64,000 bases of DNA. Origin: Sugiyamaella lignohabitans. Lineage: Eukaryota; Ascomycota; Dipodascomycetes; Dipodascales; Trichomonascaceae. The notes under the pieces were generated by a model. That model worked only from the letters and a program-made list of their open reading frames with translations, was not told the DNA's origin and made no database searches. The translations under genes and the position numbers were made by a program. Shown one piece after another: positions 31,415-44,454 of this stretch. Numbering within the stretch: the first letter of the stretch is position 1; each line of letters begins with the position of its first letter. Where the stretch lies: the NCBI RefSeq assembly GCF_001640025.1, contig NC_031673.1, forward strand, positions 1-64,000, in the 5' to 3' direction.

Positions 31415-33749
31415 ATGCCGCAAAATAAGCGTCGCATCCATGGCAATACGCAGGAGGACCGTGACAGGTTCTTTTCGTCGCAGGACGCGTTGGACCTAAT
31501 CATGTCGCCGGAAAATGAGCAGACTGCTAATACCGCAGAGAGGAGTGCCTCATATGACAGGTCACAGAAGGAGAAGCTACGGTCGTTTGGGCCTGCAGTT
31601 CGCTTCTCTCCTCCCGCGACCAGTCCGCCACGAAAAGTTCGGAGGACCAAACATTCCACACCTTCGCTCTCTGATTCAACCTCTAAAGTCGACAATTCAG
31701 ATTCAGATCACAAGGAATCACAGTCATCAATTGCAATTGATTCTGAATCGAAGGTTAGAGAACCGATAAGTTCCTCACGTTCCTCAGCAAGACAGGTCTC
31801 AGAAGAGCTTGGATCATCTCCACCACCGCAAACAATTGAGAAAACTCAAACTAAACTGGATATGAGTGTCAAACCTCAGTCCTTCAAAAAGAAGCTGTTC
31901 GAAAACTTGAAGTTCTGTAAGTTGCTGCTGTCTCCTTTTGATACTATGCATATGCTAGTATGGAAACACATGTTTTATATGGTATACTAACTCAAGTCAA
32001 TCAGGTATGGTCCCTAGTAGACCATCGTCCAAGCTCTATCAGATTAAATCCAAGAAATATGACGAATACGGCGCCAGGGTCACGTCCAGTTTTGATAAGT
32101 CTGTATCACATGTGTTGATTGATCCTGAGTGGGATGGATCGCGTACTTTGAAATATTTACATATTTCAGCTGGGGACATAAGACCAGAGATAGACAAAGG
32201 TACTATTCACTTTGTTCGTGATAGTTGGCCGTCTGCATGTATTGAAAACAAGCAATTGATTCCTGAAAGTCCTGATTATACTGTTCAATTGTACTCACCT
32301 GCCCCATCTCCAGAAACCACTCCGGAACCAGAGGTCTCACAAAAGCTAGTTCAAACTGTTATCAGTCCTGAGAAACCTCCTAAGCTTAAGAAGCGTGATA
32401 TTTCGACATCTTCGAACACTTCACTTTCCCCTGAACCAGATACCCCGAAGCAGACTGCAATTGACGATCTTAATCCTGTAGAAGCTAGTGGAGCCAATAC
32501 CAGTATTGAAAACAAGGCTGAAAAGAAGGCTCAGGATGGCTCTGGTAACGATGAACTGGACTCGGTTATTCAGGAAGCAGAACTTCAAGAGCACGCGGCG
32601 AGATTTCTCTCGGATGATGAGATTGAGCATGCGCTGCAGACTCAAAGGAAGAAGTACTCAGCGCCATACTCGCGTCCCAAGAGGACCAGTGACGGAAGAG
32701 TGTTAAAAGGTAACTGGGACACATTTCTGTGCATGAAAGCTGGAGAAGACAACATTGCTAAACCTGATGGACCAAATGCCTTGGTTATCAACATTTTGAG
32801 CTTGATGCTTCACCATTATGAAGCAGAGGGCGATCAATGGCGCACTTTGGCATATCGAAAAGCAATAGCGACTTTGAAAAAGCAGACAGTTCCAGTGAGA
32901 ACGGCTGCGCAGGCAGTTAAACTTCCTGGTATAGGCAGTCGATTGGCTGACAAGATTGAGGAAATTAACAAGACCGGTGACTTAAAACGACTCAAGTATA
33001 CTCAGGGAGAGGGCAAATTCGAAGTTTTGGAGCTGTTAAAGCGTATTTATGGCGTTGGCAATAAGACCGCTAATAAATGGTACAGTGAGGGAATTAGAAC
33101 TTTGGATGACGTAAGAGAACGTAAAGATTTGACTGCCAACCAACAGACTTCTCTGGACCATTATGAGGACTTTGCTGAACGAATTCCTCGAGATAATGTG
33201 ACAAAACACTTCGAACGAGTGAGAGATGCAGTCCATGAAATAGATCCAGAGATCGAGGCAACTGCTATGGGATCATATCGTCGTCTACAGCCGGATTGTG
33301 GTGACATTGATATTATCCTAACCAAACGAAACGCCAGTAGACACGACCTGACGGTAACATTGGCCAAGTTGCTGGATGTGTTGTTTGAACAAGGGTTTGC
33401 CAAGTATACATTTGGCGGGATCGAGGCAAATAGTATGCGATGGCTGGGGGCATCAGCCCACCCAGATGACGGCAATAAATGGCGTCGAATGGACATTTTG
33501 CTTGTACCATGGGAAGAACGAGGTGCAGCATTTATTTATTATACAGGAAACGATATATTTAATCGTAGCATGAGGTTATTAGCACAGAAAAAGGGATACC
33601 GGCTTAACGAAAAAGGACTATTTCTGGCACCTCATGACAGAAAGAGTGCTGGTGCAGTGGGACCACTTGTATGTGGAGAGGACGAGGAAAAAATATTTGA
33701 GACTTTGGGAGTCCCTAACCGGCCACCACATAAACGGATTATTGGTTGA
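31415..33749 (+). CDS. POL4: Family X DNA polymerase with BRCT domain
   Basis: Exons 31415-31916 and 32005-33749 give 748 residues. The intron (31917-32004) has GTAAGT, branch TACTAAC and acceptor CAG, and joins FENLKFC to MVPSRPSSKLYQI inside the BRCT domain (about residues 160-255). A Ser/Thr/Pro-rich linker follows, then the polymerase: helix-hairpin-helix LPGIGSRLADKIEEI, a second HhH GVGNKTANKWY, catalytic GDIDIIL near residue 599 and the third Asp in MDILLVPWEE near 662, then YYTGNDIFNRSMR. Pol4 fills gaps during non-homologous end joining and base excision repair. It is longer than S. cerevisiae Pol4 (582) because of the N-terminal and linker regions. Confidence 0.95.
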
Positions 33750-34587
33750 TGACAGATAATACCAGGTAGTTTGATTAGATGTAATTGTATGGTAATAGTA
33801 TTTAACAAAGGCAAGCTAATAACTGACTGATCTAACAAGCTGCGAGAAAATTCTACCCGCGCTTCTCTTGTTGATGTTGGGAAATTGCCCATTTGGATGT
33901 TATATTGAATGTCTTGACGATAATATATCCAGAAGCCCCCATAAGACAGTCATGACGTGACGCTATACCAGGGAATTTAGCTGCGTATTCCAGAGTGAGA
34001 CATCATTTTGAGTTGGATGACCATTGCTTTCATCGCTGTTTCACATTTCAATATTAAGCAACTAATATAAGCCCGATACTGCTACCGAAGTGCATAAAGA
34101 AACTTGGCTCTCAGCAGGAATCTTAGCCTCAAGTTAAGCTTTGGCCCAGAATACTCCAATGGGCTTACAAAGATAGTGAGTTACATGGATAAGAATCTTA
34201 GCACCGAGTTAGGTTTGTTTCTATATGTGCCAAGAGATCTATGTTTCGTTCTGATACAGGCTCGCACGATGAATACAATAGTAAACAGATCTTCAAGGAC
34301 GGATCCAAAGGTCCAGGTCTACTGATCAGCAACAATTACATATCCATGAAATTACCTAACGGACCGAGGGGAGTGTAGAATACGGACGGACACATCTGTC
34401 AACCTGACCACGACAAAATGGATATATAAATGGACCAATTCCAGGATGTATTTTGTTCTTAGTTCTATCTTCAGCTTATAGATTCTCTTCTTATTAGCAC
34501 AAGAACAAAGCCAGCTCCAATCAGAAGCCTCTGAAACCAGACCAACCAACCCGAACAACCAAGCCCAAGAAACAGACTAAAAAAAAA
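33750..34587. other. Intergenic: POL4 to secreted Ala/Pro protein
   Basis: No gene recognised. A TATA box (TATATAAA, 34423-34430) lies 158 nt before the next ATG. CA/AC-rich leader sequence precedes the ATG, as in highly expressed yeast genes. Confidence 0.5.
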
Positions 34588-35592
34588 ATGATTTCCAAGA
34601 GCATTGTCACTTACGCTACTGTACTTTTGGCAGCTTATTCACAAGCCGCTCCTCTTGCTGGAACCGCTGCTTCTGCTCCTGGTGCTGCTGTTTTCCAACC
34701 CTCGCAGTCGGCTCCTGCTGCTCCTGCTGCTGCTCAATCAGCTCCTGCTCCAGTTGCTGCTAATACCGCTGCTGCTGCTGCTCCTCCAGCTGTGTCTGCT
34801 CCTGCCGGAGCCCCAGTCCCTGCTGCTCAGCCATCTGCCGCAGCTGCTCAACCCAGTGGTTCAAGTTCTCCTACTGACCCTTCAGTCATCAACGCCCTCA
34901 AGTCGGCCAGTCCTTCCGACCTTAATGCCCTTGCCGCTATCTTGAGCGCTGGAATTTCTGGAATCATTGGCCTCGCCAAGCAATCTGGCCAAGACCAGAC
35001 TCAGACCCTGAAGAACTATGTTTCTTCTGTTGGCAGCAGCATCAGCGCTATCCAACAAGCTCAAGGAGCCTCTGCCGTTCCATCTCAACTTACCAGTTCT
35101 TACCAACAATTGGAGAATTATGTCGCCAGCTACAAGCCTCCTACTGCTTATGTCAAGCGTCAAGCTGGTTCTCCTACCGACGAGTACGACGGAAATCCCA
35201 GTATGTTGCCCACTGACCAAACCGGTCTCATGGGTCAATCCGAGGGAGCTGCCATGCTTGCTCCTTTAGCCAACAACATCAACGGTCTCTTGCAAGGCGA
35301 CAGTGCTGCTGGAGACGTTTACAAGATCATTGACAGTCTTGACCACGCCAACGACGCCAACGTGGCTGCTGTGGGCTCGGCTCTTTCTCCCGTCACTGGC
35401 GGTATGTCCGAAGACGTTGCCAACTTCTTGGGTGGTCCCGTCGTCCAGACTCTTGCTCACGGTACCTGGGACACCATTGCCCACATTATCGGCACTCCAA
35501 TAGACACTCTGACCGGCACCTCTGAGTCTGCTCCTGCCTCTGACTCGTCCACCTCGTCCGACTCCTCTGGCAGCAGCTCGGGCTCCAACTAA
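34588..35592 (+). CDS. Secreted Ala/Pro-rich protein, unknown function
   Basis: 334 residues with a signal peptide (MISKSIVTYATVLLAAYSQA). An Ala/Pro/Ser low-complexity region (about 20-105) precedes a mostly helical middle (about 110-190). A Kex2-type Lys-Arg lies at YVKRQAG near residue 191. The second domain (about 205-315) has no recognised motif, and the tail is Ser/Asp-rich. No GPI signal is seen. Strong codon bias toward GCT, TCT and CTC/CTT and a TATA box with an A-rich leader suggest high expression. I do not recognise the family. It could be a secreted or wall-associated protein cut into two parts by Kex2. Confidence 0.75.
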   Translation: MISKSIVTYATVLLAAYSQAAPLAGTAASAPGAAVFQPSQSAPAAPAAAQSAPAPVAANTAAAAAPPAVSAPAGAPVPAAQPSAAAAQPSGSSSPTDPSVINALKSASPSDLNALAAILSAGISGIIGLAKQSGQDQTQTLKNYVSSVGSSISAIQQAQGASAVPSQLTSSYQQLENYVASYKPPTAYVKRQAGSPTDEYDGNPSMLPTDQTGLMGQSEGAAMLAPLANNINGLLQGDSAAGDVYKIIDSLDHANDANVAAVGSALSPVTGGMSEDVANFLGGPVVQTLAHGTWDTIAHIIGTPIDTLTGTSESAPASDSSTSSDSSGSSSGSN

Positions 35593-35701
35593 ACCTCGCA
35601 CCCCGTTCCAGCACACACTTTTTTTTCTTCCCACGGCACCTTTCGCTTGCCGCAATTCAGTCTCTTAAAATAAATCCAAATCTACTTTTCTCCTCACGCC
35701 A

Positions 35702-35836
35702 GACTCGAGCGTAGCGAGAGGAGCCACGGGGTCTGGGGCGGAGCCCCAGCCGCCAGAGGCAACATCTCCCCGGGCCCACACTGCCTCCGGCGGCTGGGGC
35801 TCCGCCCCAGACCCCGTGGCTCCTGCTTCGCAGGAG
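35702..35836. repeat. GC element pair E2, outward orientation
   Basis: Reverse monomer 35702-35760, then forward monomer 35782-35836. The CCTCC ends face each other in the middle, the opposite of E1. Loops are TCC and TCC. Hairpin B is of the CTCGAG type on the left and CCTGC-TTC-GCAGG on the right. It lies 110 bp after a stop codon. Confidence 0.9.
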
Positions 35837-36259
35837 TTGCGTTGGGGGACTGGACCCTGCATGATTCGAACTGTATCAACTGGATCTGGTTCAGAGTGTA
35901 ATGCAAGCAAGTGAGTTGGGGGCCTGGTTTGACCATAGTTTTTAGGGGCATGAAACTGACTGGAGGGTCGAAACAGGAAAGTATTTTTTTACCATAGGGA
36001 TGAGTGTGAAATTTCAGATCCCCCTCGCAGATGATAATGCACTGATCGGCCGGGGTCTGCATATCGAACCCCCCCTGAGCCACATTGATTCGGAGAAAAA
36101 CAGTTCCGAAAAAACTCAATTCTGCCAATCGCTCCACAGCCCATTCATTGCTTTCACTGCTCAACCGCATGTGCCCTGTGACCAAACCATAACAGACCTG
36201 AGCCACTTTTTCCACTTTCTGGTATCACATGCAACGGGGCTCGGTGGGTCGCCCGACTT
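35837..36259. other. Gene-free stretch
   Basis: No element or gene was recognised here; the frames that read through it are extensions of the GC elements. Confidence 0.5.
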
Positions 36260-36434
36260 GCCTCCGGCGGCTGGGGCTGCGCCTCAGACCCTCTGGCTCC
36301 TCTCGCTGCCCTCGAGTCGATGTGTGTGAAGGCCATCAGAATAAAAAACCGCCCAAAATACCATCCCGACACCCCCCAAAAGCTCGCGAAGCGAGCACAA
36401 CGGGGTCTGGGGCAGCGCCCCAGCCGCTGGAGGC
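36260..36434. repeat. GC element pair E3, inverted
   Basis: Forward monomer 36260-36319 with loop TGC and a somewhat decayed hairpin A (GCCTCAG). Reverse monomer 36381-36434 with loop GCT and hairpin B GCTCGC-GAA-GCGAGC. Confidence 0.85.
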
Positions 36435-37365
36435 GGGCCCGATACCGGCCGAGCCCCCAGCTAGGCCGCGCGGCCCCCAGACGCCTTGGGACACCAGCCT
36501 GGATCTCAGGGTTGGGTGATTCTAATCGGGTCGGCAGCGCAACGCCCCGCAAGATTAGCATATTAGCATGGCTGGAGCTGGCGTTCGGCTGGAAAGATGC
36601 TTGGGTGCCTGCGTGCCGTGTTCATGCCTGTAGACGCTGACGCTCATATTAGGTAGACAGACTCCACTTCATCACCATCATCGCAATCACACGCCTTGCT
36701 AATTACTTGAGCAGCATTTTCCGCGACTTCTGATTTTCGTCTCTTGTACTTGAACTTGCACCTGCACTTGAATTTTTTTTTCAACTTGCAATTGCTGTAT
36801 AACATCCAATAAAACCTTTGCAATTTGCATTTGTTGTTTTCCATTGTTTGTATTTACCTCTCTATCTACATACAGCTGACGATACTGCATTCTTTCGGTT
36901 CAAATATCCCATCTACTGATAACCGGGCTGAGCAAGTCAAAAAAAAAGTATCTGAACACGAATTTTTTCTTGTCAGCATTCTTTTCTGTTTTTATCCAGC
37001 AAGTCTACTATCGATTGAAAAATTGAGCTGCAATTTCATTGCCTGATTTCCCGATACATTCTAACTGGCAATCAACTGGCGAAGTACGTTAGTCGTGGCG
37101 CAGGTATACGTGTGTGTTGTTGATGTCGTGATTCTGAGTTACACTTGCAATTACATTTACATTTTTGCACTTCATTTTTGAATCGCGAGTACTTATCAAC
37201 CGGGTCACACTGTACACTTATCAAGTGCACTTTGAAAACTAACCTTCCCATCAGACCTAAACCGATCCGTGTATTATTTAAGTCGGACTCAGTCAATCCA
37301 ATTCCGATCAATTCGATTCCTCCATTCAATTCAATTCAGCTGAGACTTTATTCACAACAGCTACA
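36435..37365. other. Intergenic: upstream of SCS2
   Basis: Starts GC-rich next to E3 and becomes AT-rich toward SCS2. Short low-complexity C/T/A runs lie near 36740-36800. No gene was recognised. Confidence 0.5.
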
Positions 37366-38799
37366 ATGGATATTTCACCCGAAGTTCTTGTTTTTCATGG
37401 TACGTATTAGCTGTGCAGCGCGGCCGAGATGCGATTGCATGTTCTCGGTTCAGACTTCGAACCCCGATCACTGGGGATTTCCAGCTTGTTGCCACTGTTT
37501 ATTGTTTAAAGAGTAGGGCTTCAAGCTGAAATCTAGCTCTGATAGCGCTCCTGTCACTCTTCTGTCGTCTTCAACACTTCCCAGTGACTGGTGAATGTGG
37601 CAGTGTCAGTGTTGTAGTGCAATGTTGGCAGTCATCGAGCTTGTCGTTATCTCAGATTGTGTCATTCGTGACATCTCGGTCCCAGAAGCTCGCGAAGCGA
37701 GCACAACGGGGTCTGGGGCAGCGCCCCAGCCGCCGGAGGCAAGATCCCTCCACCATACTAACCCTGAACAGCCCCCTTTTCCGAGCAGGCTACCAAGCCA
37801 TTGGTGTTGAAAAACACATCGGATCGCAAACTGGCTTATAAGATCAAGACCACGGCCCCGAAACTGTACTGTGTGCGACCCAATGCGTCGGTTATTGAGG
37901 CCGGTCAGACGATTGAGGTGTCGATTATCCGTCAAGCCAAGGACCAGCCCAAGCCTACTGAAAAGTCCAAGGACAAGTTTCTTGTTCTGACAGCACCTGT
38001 TTCGGACGAGATTCTCGAGAATTCCGACATTTCAAAGCTGTGGGCTACTTTAGAGGAGACCAGCAAGGACACCATTGTTAACAAGAAAATCAAGGTCAAC
38101 TACGAGTTCGGTACCGACTCTACAGGTTCTTCAGGATCGCACCATGGTGAAACCGGTGCTGCAACCAGTGGATCCGTTGGATCAGGCTCGTTGTCATCTG
38201 CTGCTACTGGCACTTCGGAGTCTGGTGATAGCAGCAGATCGTCTGGTTTGCCCGTCAACTCACATGCTTCTGCTTTGGCTGCTGCCACATCGCAAAGTGA
38301 GGGTGCCGGTAACACCAGCATCATCGACCCCTCGCAATACGGTACTCCACTTCGAGGAGGTCACAGCGATAATGCCGGTGCCGGATCTGTTCTAGGAGGT
38401 GGTTCTTCTGGTGACGGTGCTGGATCGAGTCCTGTGAATGCTACTGCTGCTGGTATTGTTGCTGCTGCTGCTGGCGGAGCTGCCACTGGCTCGTCATTGT
38501 CTAATGGTTCCAGTGGTGAATCGACTCTCAAGTCGCGAAACATCCCTAGTTCTGCCGATACAGACCGAGCCTCTCAACGAGCCCAGGAACAAATCTCGTC
38601 TCAATCCAAGGAATTGAAGGCTGCTGCTGCTGCTAACAGCTCGTCATCCACCAGCGGATCTGCCAATGAGCCTGGATTCAAGTCGTCACAACCCGGCTCG
38701 TCCACCGCTGTCCGCCAGCAACCATCTTCGGGCGTCCCCCTCCACCTGGTCCTCGCTCTCGCCCTCGTTGCCTTTTTCATCGGCTGGAAGCTATTCTAG
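37366..38799 (+). CDS. SCS2: VAP-family ER contact-site protein
   Basis: Exons 37366-37399 and 37772-38799 give 353 residues. The 372-nt intron has donor GTACGT, branch TACTAAC and acceptor CAG, and contains GC element E4. Splicing gives MDISPEVLVFHAPFSEQA, and the MSP domain continues with VLKNTSDRKLAYKIKTTAPK and YCVRPNASVIEAGQ, which binds FFAT motifs. A long Ser/Gly/Ala linker (about 130-325) ends in a C-terminal tail anchor (about 332-352, LHLVLALALVAFFIGWKLF). VAPs tether ER to plasma membrane and recruit lipid-transfer proteins and Opi1. The open frame alone begins with TTG, so exon 1 is required. Confidence 0.95.
37687..37740 (-). repeat. GC element E4, inside the SCS2 intron
   Basis: A single reverse monomer with loop GCT and hairpin B GCTCGC-GAA-GCGAGC. 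It ends 31 bp before the intron acceptor and leaves the TACTAAC branch box intact. Confidence 0.9.
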
Positions 38800-38915
38800 A
38801 TGCAAAACCCCCTACCTCAAAACCATCATCCGGATCCTCCCTAGCACCTTCCACAGCGTGTCTCCTTAATACTTTTTATTTGTTATTGTTTTAACCTTAC
38901 ACTACCGGGGTGTTT

Positions 38916-39070
38916 GCCTCCGGCGGCTGGGGCTCCGCCCCAGACCCCGCTGCTCCTCTCGCTTCGCTCGAGTCGTTTTCTTGGGGGTCCCCTGAACTCT
39001 GGAAAAACCAGATCAACTCCTGCGAAGCAGGAGCTACGGGGTCTGGGGCAGCGCCCCAGCCGCCGGAGGC
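38916..39070. repeat. GC element pair E5 between convergent genes
   Basis: Inverted pair in the 307-bp gap between the SCS2 and MAP2 stop codons. Loops are TCC and GCT. Hairpin B is CTCGAG type on the left and CCTGC-TTC-GCAGG on the right. The long inverted repeat could act as a shared terminator. Confidence 0.9.
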
Positions 39071-39106
39071 AGCAACCCCCCCTAGTCGATAAAGATACAC
39101 GTATAT

Positions 39107-40477
<1,371 letters not shown>

Positions 40478-40927
40478 TCAACCGCACTTGCAAAAATATC
40501 ATCAGATTGCGGGTTGCCGGAATATACGGCTGCGATAGATCTCCGCCAATATCCGCCATGCTTCTAATCGTACAGTTAGATCCCTTGCTGCTGGTACTGC
40601 AATTATTGATCTTGGGCATATAAAGCTTTCCTTTGGAGACAACTAAAATCGAAAAGCCCACTTTCATTTCTCCTTCTTTTTTTTTTTTTTAGTCTTCTGT
40701 CGAAACGAAATTCAATATTACTCTAGAAATTGCGAGCACAAATCTGAAATTTTCACCTCTAAAATCTAATGCTGTTAGTGATATTTCACTGATCTCGACC
40801 CCGTTAACGCGATATCTCATTGACAGCACACGCGTCTGATCAACATCGAGACCTGGCAGGTAGTGATCCTTCTTCAATCGACTGTCGTCAATAGATTCAT
40901 TCAGTTGTCGGGCAAACCACATTAAAA

Positions 40928-41404
40928 ATGACCAAAGCAACTCAAACCCTCAGCATTCTCTTATCACTTGTGGGTACTTACGTCCTCCTTCTCAATGGCA
41001 CCATCCCCGTCAGCACCAAGATCCACGACGAGGTCCTGCCCCTGGTCCCTTTCTGGTTCCTCTTCGCCTTTGGATCCTACGCTCTGGGTACCCTTGGCTG
41101 GGACGTCATGACTTTCAACGACAAGCCAGAAAAGCATAAGGAGCTGCTCCAGGTAAGTCAACGATAGGGGGTACATGCCTCCGGCGGCTGGGGCTCCGCC
41201 CCAGACCCTGGTTGCTCCTCTCGCTCCGCTCGAGTCGTTCTCTCGGCTGTCCAGTAACTCCTGCGAAGCACGAGCAACCAGGGTCTGGGGCGGAGCCCCA
41301 GCCGCCGGAGGCATTGCCAACTCAGGACCCATGTACTAACGATAATCCAGCAAATTGAAGCGGCCAAGGCTGACCTCCGCTTGAAGGGTGTCGATGTCGA
41401 CTAA
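40928..41404 (+). CDS. DPM3: Dolichol-phosphate mannosyltransferase subunit 3
   Basis: Exons 40928-41152 and 41351-41404 give 92 residues. The 198-nt intron has GTAAGT, branch TACTAAC and acceptor CAG, and about two thirds of it is the GC element pair E6. Two membrane helices (about 8-27 and 40-60, LVPFWFLFAFGSYALGTLGW) precede a cytosolic tail with the block EKHKELLQQIEAAKADLRLKGVDVD, the conserved C-terminal coiled coil of DPM3. It anchors the catalytic subunit Dpm1 to the ER membrane. S. cerevisiae lacks DPM3, another sign of a non-Saccharomycetaceae yeast. Confidence 0.95.
41177..41312. repeat. GC element pair E6, inside the DPM3 intron
   Basis: Inverted pair, loops TCC and TCC. It starts 24 bp after the donor and ends 38 bp before the acceptor. 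Flanks extend the symmetry (AT-GCCTCC and GGAGGC-AT). Hairpin B in the right arm has one substitution (CTGCGAAGCACG). Confidence 0.92.
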
Positions 41405-41484
41405 ATTATACATTATTAATTTATATAATAAAACTCATAGCTATTACAGATAACATAAAACAAATAATTGGCGACATATGCTGG

Positions 41485-43146
41485 TTAGTGGCTGAAGGCG
41501 TCGTACTTGGCGAAGTCGCGAGTGGGCACTTGTTTCTCGAACATGATGTCGAGCTCTTCAAAGGTACGTTTGCGAGTCTCAGGGAGTCGGAAGTAGCACC
41601 ATACCAATGACATGAGAGATAAAGCACCAAACACAAAACCGATCTTGCCTCTCATATTACCGTTCTGAGGATTGAACATGTAGGGAACTGCAACAGTAGT
41701 CACAATGGTACAGAGAGCTTGAGCAGCTGTAGCCACTGCATAAGTTCTACTTCTCTAAATTAAATGTTAGTCTTCCGAGGGGTCCTGTTCTATTGCCAAT
41801 CACTACAGGATACTTACTAGTTTAGTTGAAGAAATTTCACCAATGATAACGAATGTCAAGGGACCAACTGTGAGTTGATACAGAAAAGTCCACACATCGA
41901 GCAAACTAGCTTGGGCCCAAGAGAATCCAAGGTTACTGGAATATGAGGGTGCACAGTCAAGAATGGCAATGATAAATAAAAGCAGAGTCATAACAGAAAG
42001 CCCGTAGTTGAAAATAGTACGACGTCCTGCGTAACTAAGTACTACCCAGGTAAGAGCAGTTCCAACAAAACCAATGGCTGTAGTTCCTACACCCATATAA
42101 AATGCCTTCTGGTTATCTAGACCTGCCTGGATAAAGAAATAGTTGCAGTATCCCATCAATGGATTACCACAAATGACTTGGATAAGATAGACCATGCAGC
42201 AGATTTCAGTTCTTCTCAAGTTGCTGCCCTTGAAACAGTCCATATAGGTCGAAGAAGTGTGCAGTTCTCTTTCAAGAAGATCTGTTTGCTCAATGACATT
42301 AAGAGTCTTCTCCAAACTAACCCCATCACCGGCCTTGTCCCATGCCAATCTTTGAAGAGCTTTCTTTGCTTCGTCTCGTCTCCCCTTACGAACCAAGTAC
42401 CAAGGAGACTCTGGAGCAAACGGTAGACCAACAAACAAGATCAAACACCAGATCCATTGAATTGCAAATGGTGCCTTATAAGCCCATTTATCAGTTCGGC
42501 TCTCTAAACCAGCGGCTACACCTTGAGCCACAAATTGGCCAATAACAAATGCCATATTAATGAATGCAGTCAAAATACCACGAAGTGCCAAAGGACTGAC
42601 TTCAGATGCATAACTGGGTGCAATAACTACAAAGCATCCCCACAATAATCCAGCAAGAATCTCTCCAACACATAGAACCTGGATGTTATTGGCAAAAAAT
42701 TGCATAAAGATCAAGGCAGCAATAAGCAAATTGCAAACAATCAATACCCTTTTTCTACCCCATTTTTCACTAGGCCAAGCAACTACAAGAGATCCCAGTA
42801 ACTGTCCAATAGGGTTGCCCATTCCAAGACCACTCTGCCAGGCAGCTGAAATCTCCTTATTACCATTATAATACTGCCCGTACTTTGCGATAAAAGAAGG
42901 CATAGCATAAAACGATGTCACTAACTGAGCATCGTAACCAGTCATAATAACTGCCACACTGAAGAAGACAGACCAGAACATAGCCTTTGGATACTGCTTC
43001 ATAGCATCAATAACGCCCAACTGGCGCTCTTCCTCAAGCAACTCTTTAGTGTTTTCCAGAATCACGTTGACTGCCTTGATGGAAGAAATAGACCCCACAT
43101 CCTGTTCATCCACAACATGGTGGGTTTTCTCAGTATCAGGACTCAT
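41485..43146 (-). CDS. MFS sugar transporter, maltose/alpha-glucoside permease type
   Basis: Exons 41818-43146 and 41485-41754 give 532 residues. The 63-nt intron has GTAAGT and acceptor TAG, with CTAAC 16 nt before it, and joins EISSTKL to RSRTYAV. Twelve membrane segments are apparent. Sugar-porter signatures are GRKRVL in loop 2-3, PESPWYLVRKGR after helix 6 (with PES as in MAL permeases), GRRTIF in loop 8-9 and PETRKRTFEELDIMF at the end. The hydrophilic N-terminus of about 60 residues is usual for MAL11/MAL31-type proton symporters. The exact sugar cannot be told. Confidence 0.9.
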
Positions 43147-43652
43147 TTTGAAGATTTATCACTCGCAGATAGAGAAATTAAGTCCACATGGTGATTTGCA
43201 CTGGTATCGATATATATGTGCCGAGTATGACAATACAGTAGGTAAAATAGCCCCCGCCGCTTATCATGCCCACTACTATTGGTGCCTATCAAGGTTCTCT
43301 CCACATATCTAAAGTTGCAATTTTAAAGTCTGACTGGTGCTGATGTTACAATGAGTGTACAGGAAGTTTCCTGATACAGATAAAGGTCAGACTGGGTTTT
43401 ATCAGGGGTAACTGCATATGCATGCATAATGGCTGCTTCTGCATAAAGCGGCATTAGAAATAACCGCGTTTAAGCAGCCATGCTGATTGACGGGGGTCTG
43501 AGGAAACGAGATAGATACTGATAAGAAGGGCATTATCGTTTCAATCTCAAGACTACCAATAGATAAAACCGCGAACACCGCAGTATTCAACCGTTTACAC
43601 GTGCTAAAATGTCTTGGCAAAGAACTTGATAGCAGATATCGACTCACTAATG
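43147..43652. other. Intergenic: upstream of the sugar transporter
   Basis: Contains the transporter promoter (minus strand) and a CACGTG at 43597-43602. A 43609 ATG opens only a seven-codon frame. Confidence 0.4.
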
Positions 43653-43940
43653 AACTCAGATGCCGCTGACGATGAACTGGAAAATAAGAATAGTGGGGGT
43701 ATGTTACATGAGCAAGCCCCGCTCTGTGCTGAATGGATGGTCCAAGATGTGCTCAGCATCTCCCGAGTACCGCTGTCAGCAGCACACAAACTTATTTCTG
43801 CTTTTCTCTCGCATGGCCAGTGGACAGATGACACCCGATGTCGCTCACTCAATTCCGCCCCGATCAGGCAGTCATACCCGCCAGAAAACAATCCATCCCT
43901 TCTCCGAAACACCTGCCACCCACCACACGGAACTCCTTGA
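43653..43940 (+). CDS. Possible small protein, unknown
   Basis: 95 codons from an in-frame ATG; the frame is open further upstream without another ATG. The first two thirds look protein-like (acidic start DAADDELENKN, then a helical stretch WMVQDVLSISRVPLSAAHKLISAFLSH), and the end is Pro-rich. No family recognised. An unrecognised splice or a chance frame are equally possible. Confidence 0.28.
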   Translation, partial: NSDAADDELENKNSGGMLHEQAPLCAEWMVQDVLSISRVPLSAAHKLISAFLSHGQWTDDTRCRSLNSAPIRQSYPPENNPSLLRNTCHPPHGTP

Positions 43941-44065
43941 CTCTTCAAACCTCCGCCCGTACACACAGACCGTTATCTTATCTCGCCAGATAAGCTACCC
44001 CCTTAGCCCTGCAGCGGACATGGATCTCCGACAAAACCCGGGATAACACCCCATCCCCCACGCCC

Positions 44066-44184
44066 TAGCGAAGCGAGCCACGGGGTCTGGGGCGGAGCCC
44101 CAGCCGCCGGAGGCAGCGAGTCAACCCCCCTTTTGCCTCCGGCGGCTGGGGCTCCGCCCCAGACCCCGTGGCTCGCTTCGCTCG
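44066..44184. repeat. GC element pair E7, outward orientation
   Basis: Reverse monomer 44066-44114 and forward monomer 44135-44184, with the CCTCC ends facing each other over about 20 bp. Both loops are TCC. Hairpin B is shortened to a GCGAAGCGAGC / GCTCGCTTCGCTC form in both. Confidence 0.9.
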
Positions 44185-44454
44185 GCAGCGGGCCCGAGTC
44201 ACAGCGCGTGAATCAGGTGACGTGGGGCTGGAGCTGGCTCGTGGGTGGCATGTGGGCTTACGAGGCAGTGAAAAATCGAAAGGTGATCCGAGGGGTGCTA
44301 TCAGGTTCCGTGATTTTTTTTTTAGATTGTGGAGAGTGATTTCCTTGTTTTATTGACAGTCTTTTAGGAGAGACGAGGAGTTTTTGCGAAGAACCGAAAA
44401 GCAGATTGAGAGAATTGGTTTCTTAGTCGAATACATACCCGTGTACCTATCCAG

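Noticed and set aside
31378..31695. Minus-strand frame over the start of POL4
   Set aside because: Antisense to a well-supported exon encoding the N-terminus of a BRCT polymerase; no family features.
37410..37480. tRNA-like stretch with a B-box-like GGTTCAGACTTCGAAC in the SCS2 intron
   Set aside because: No acceptor stem or anticodon arm could be folded.
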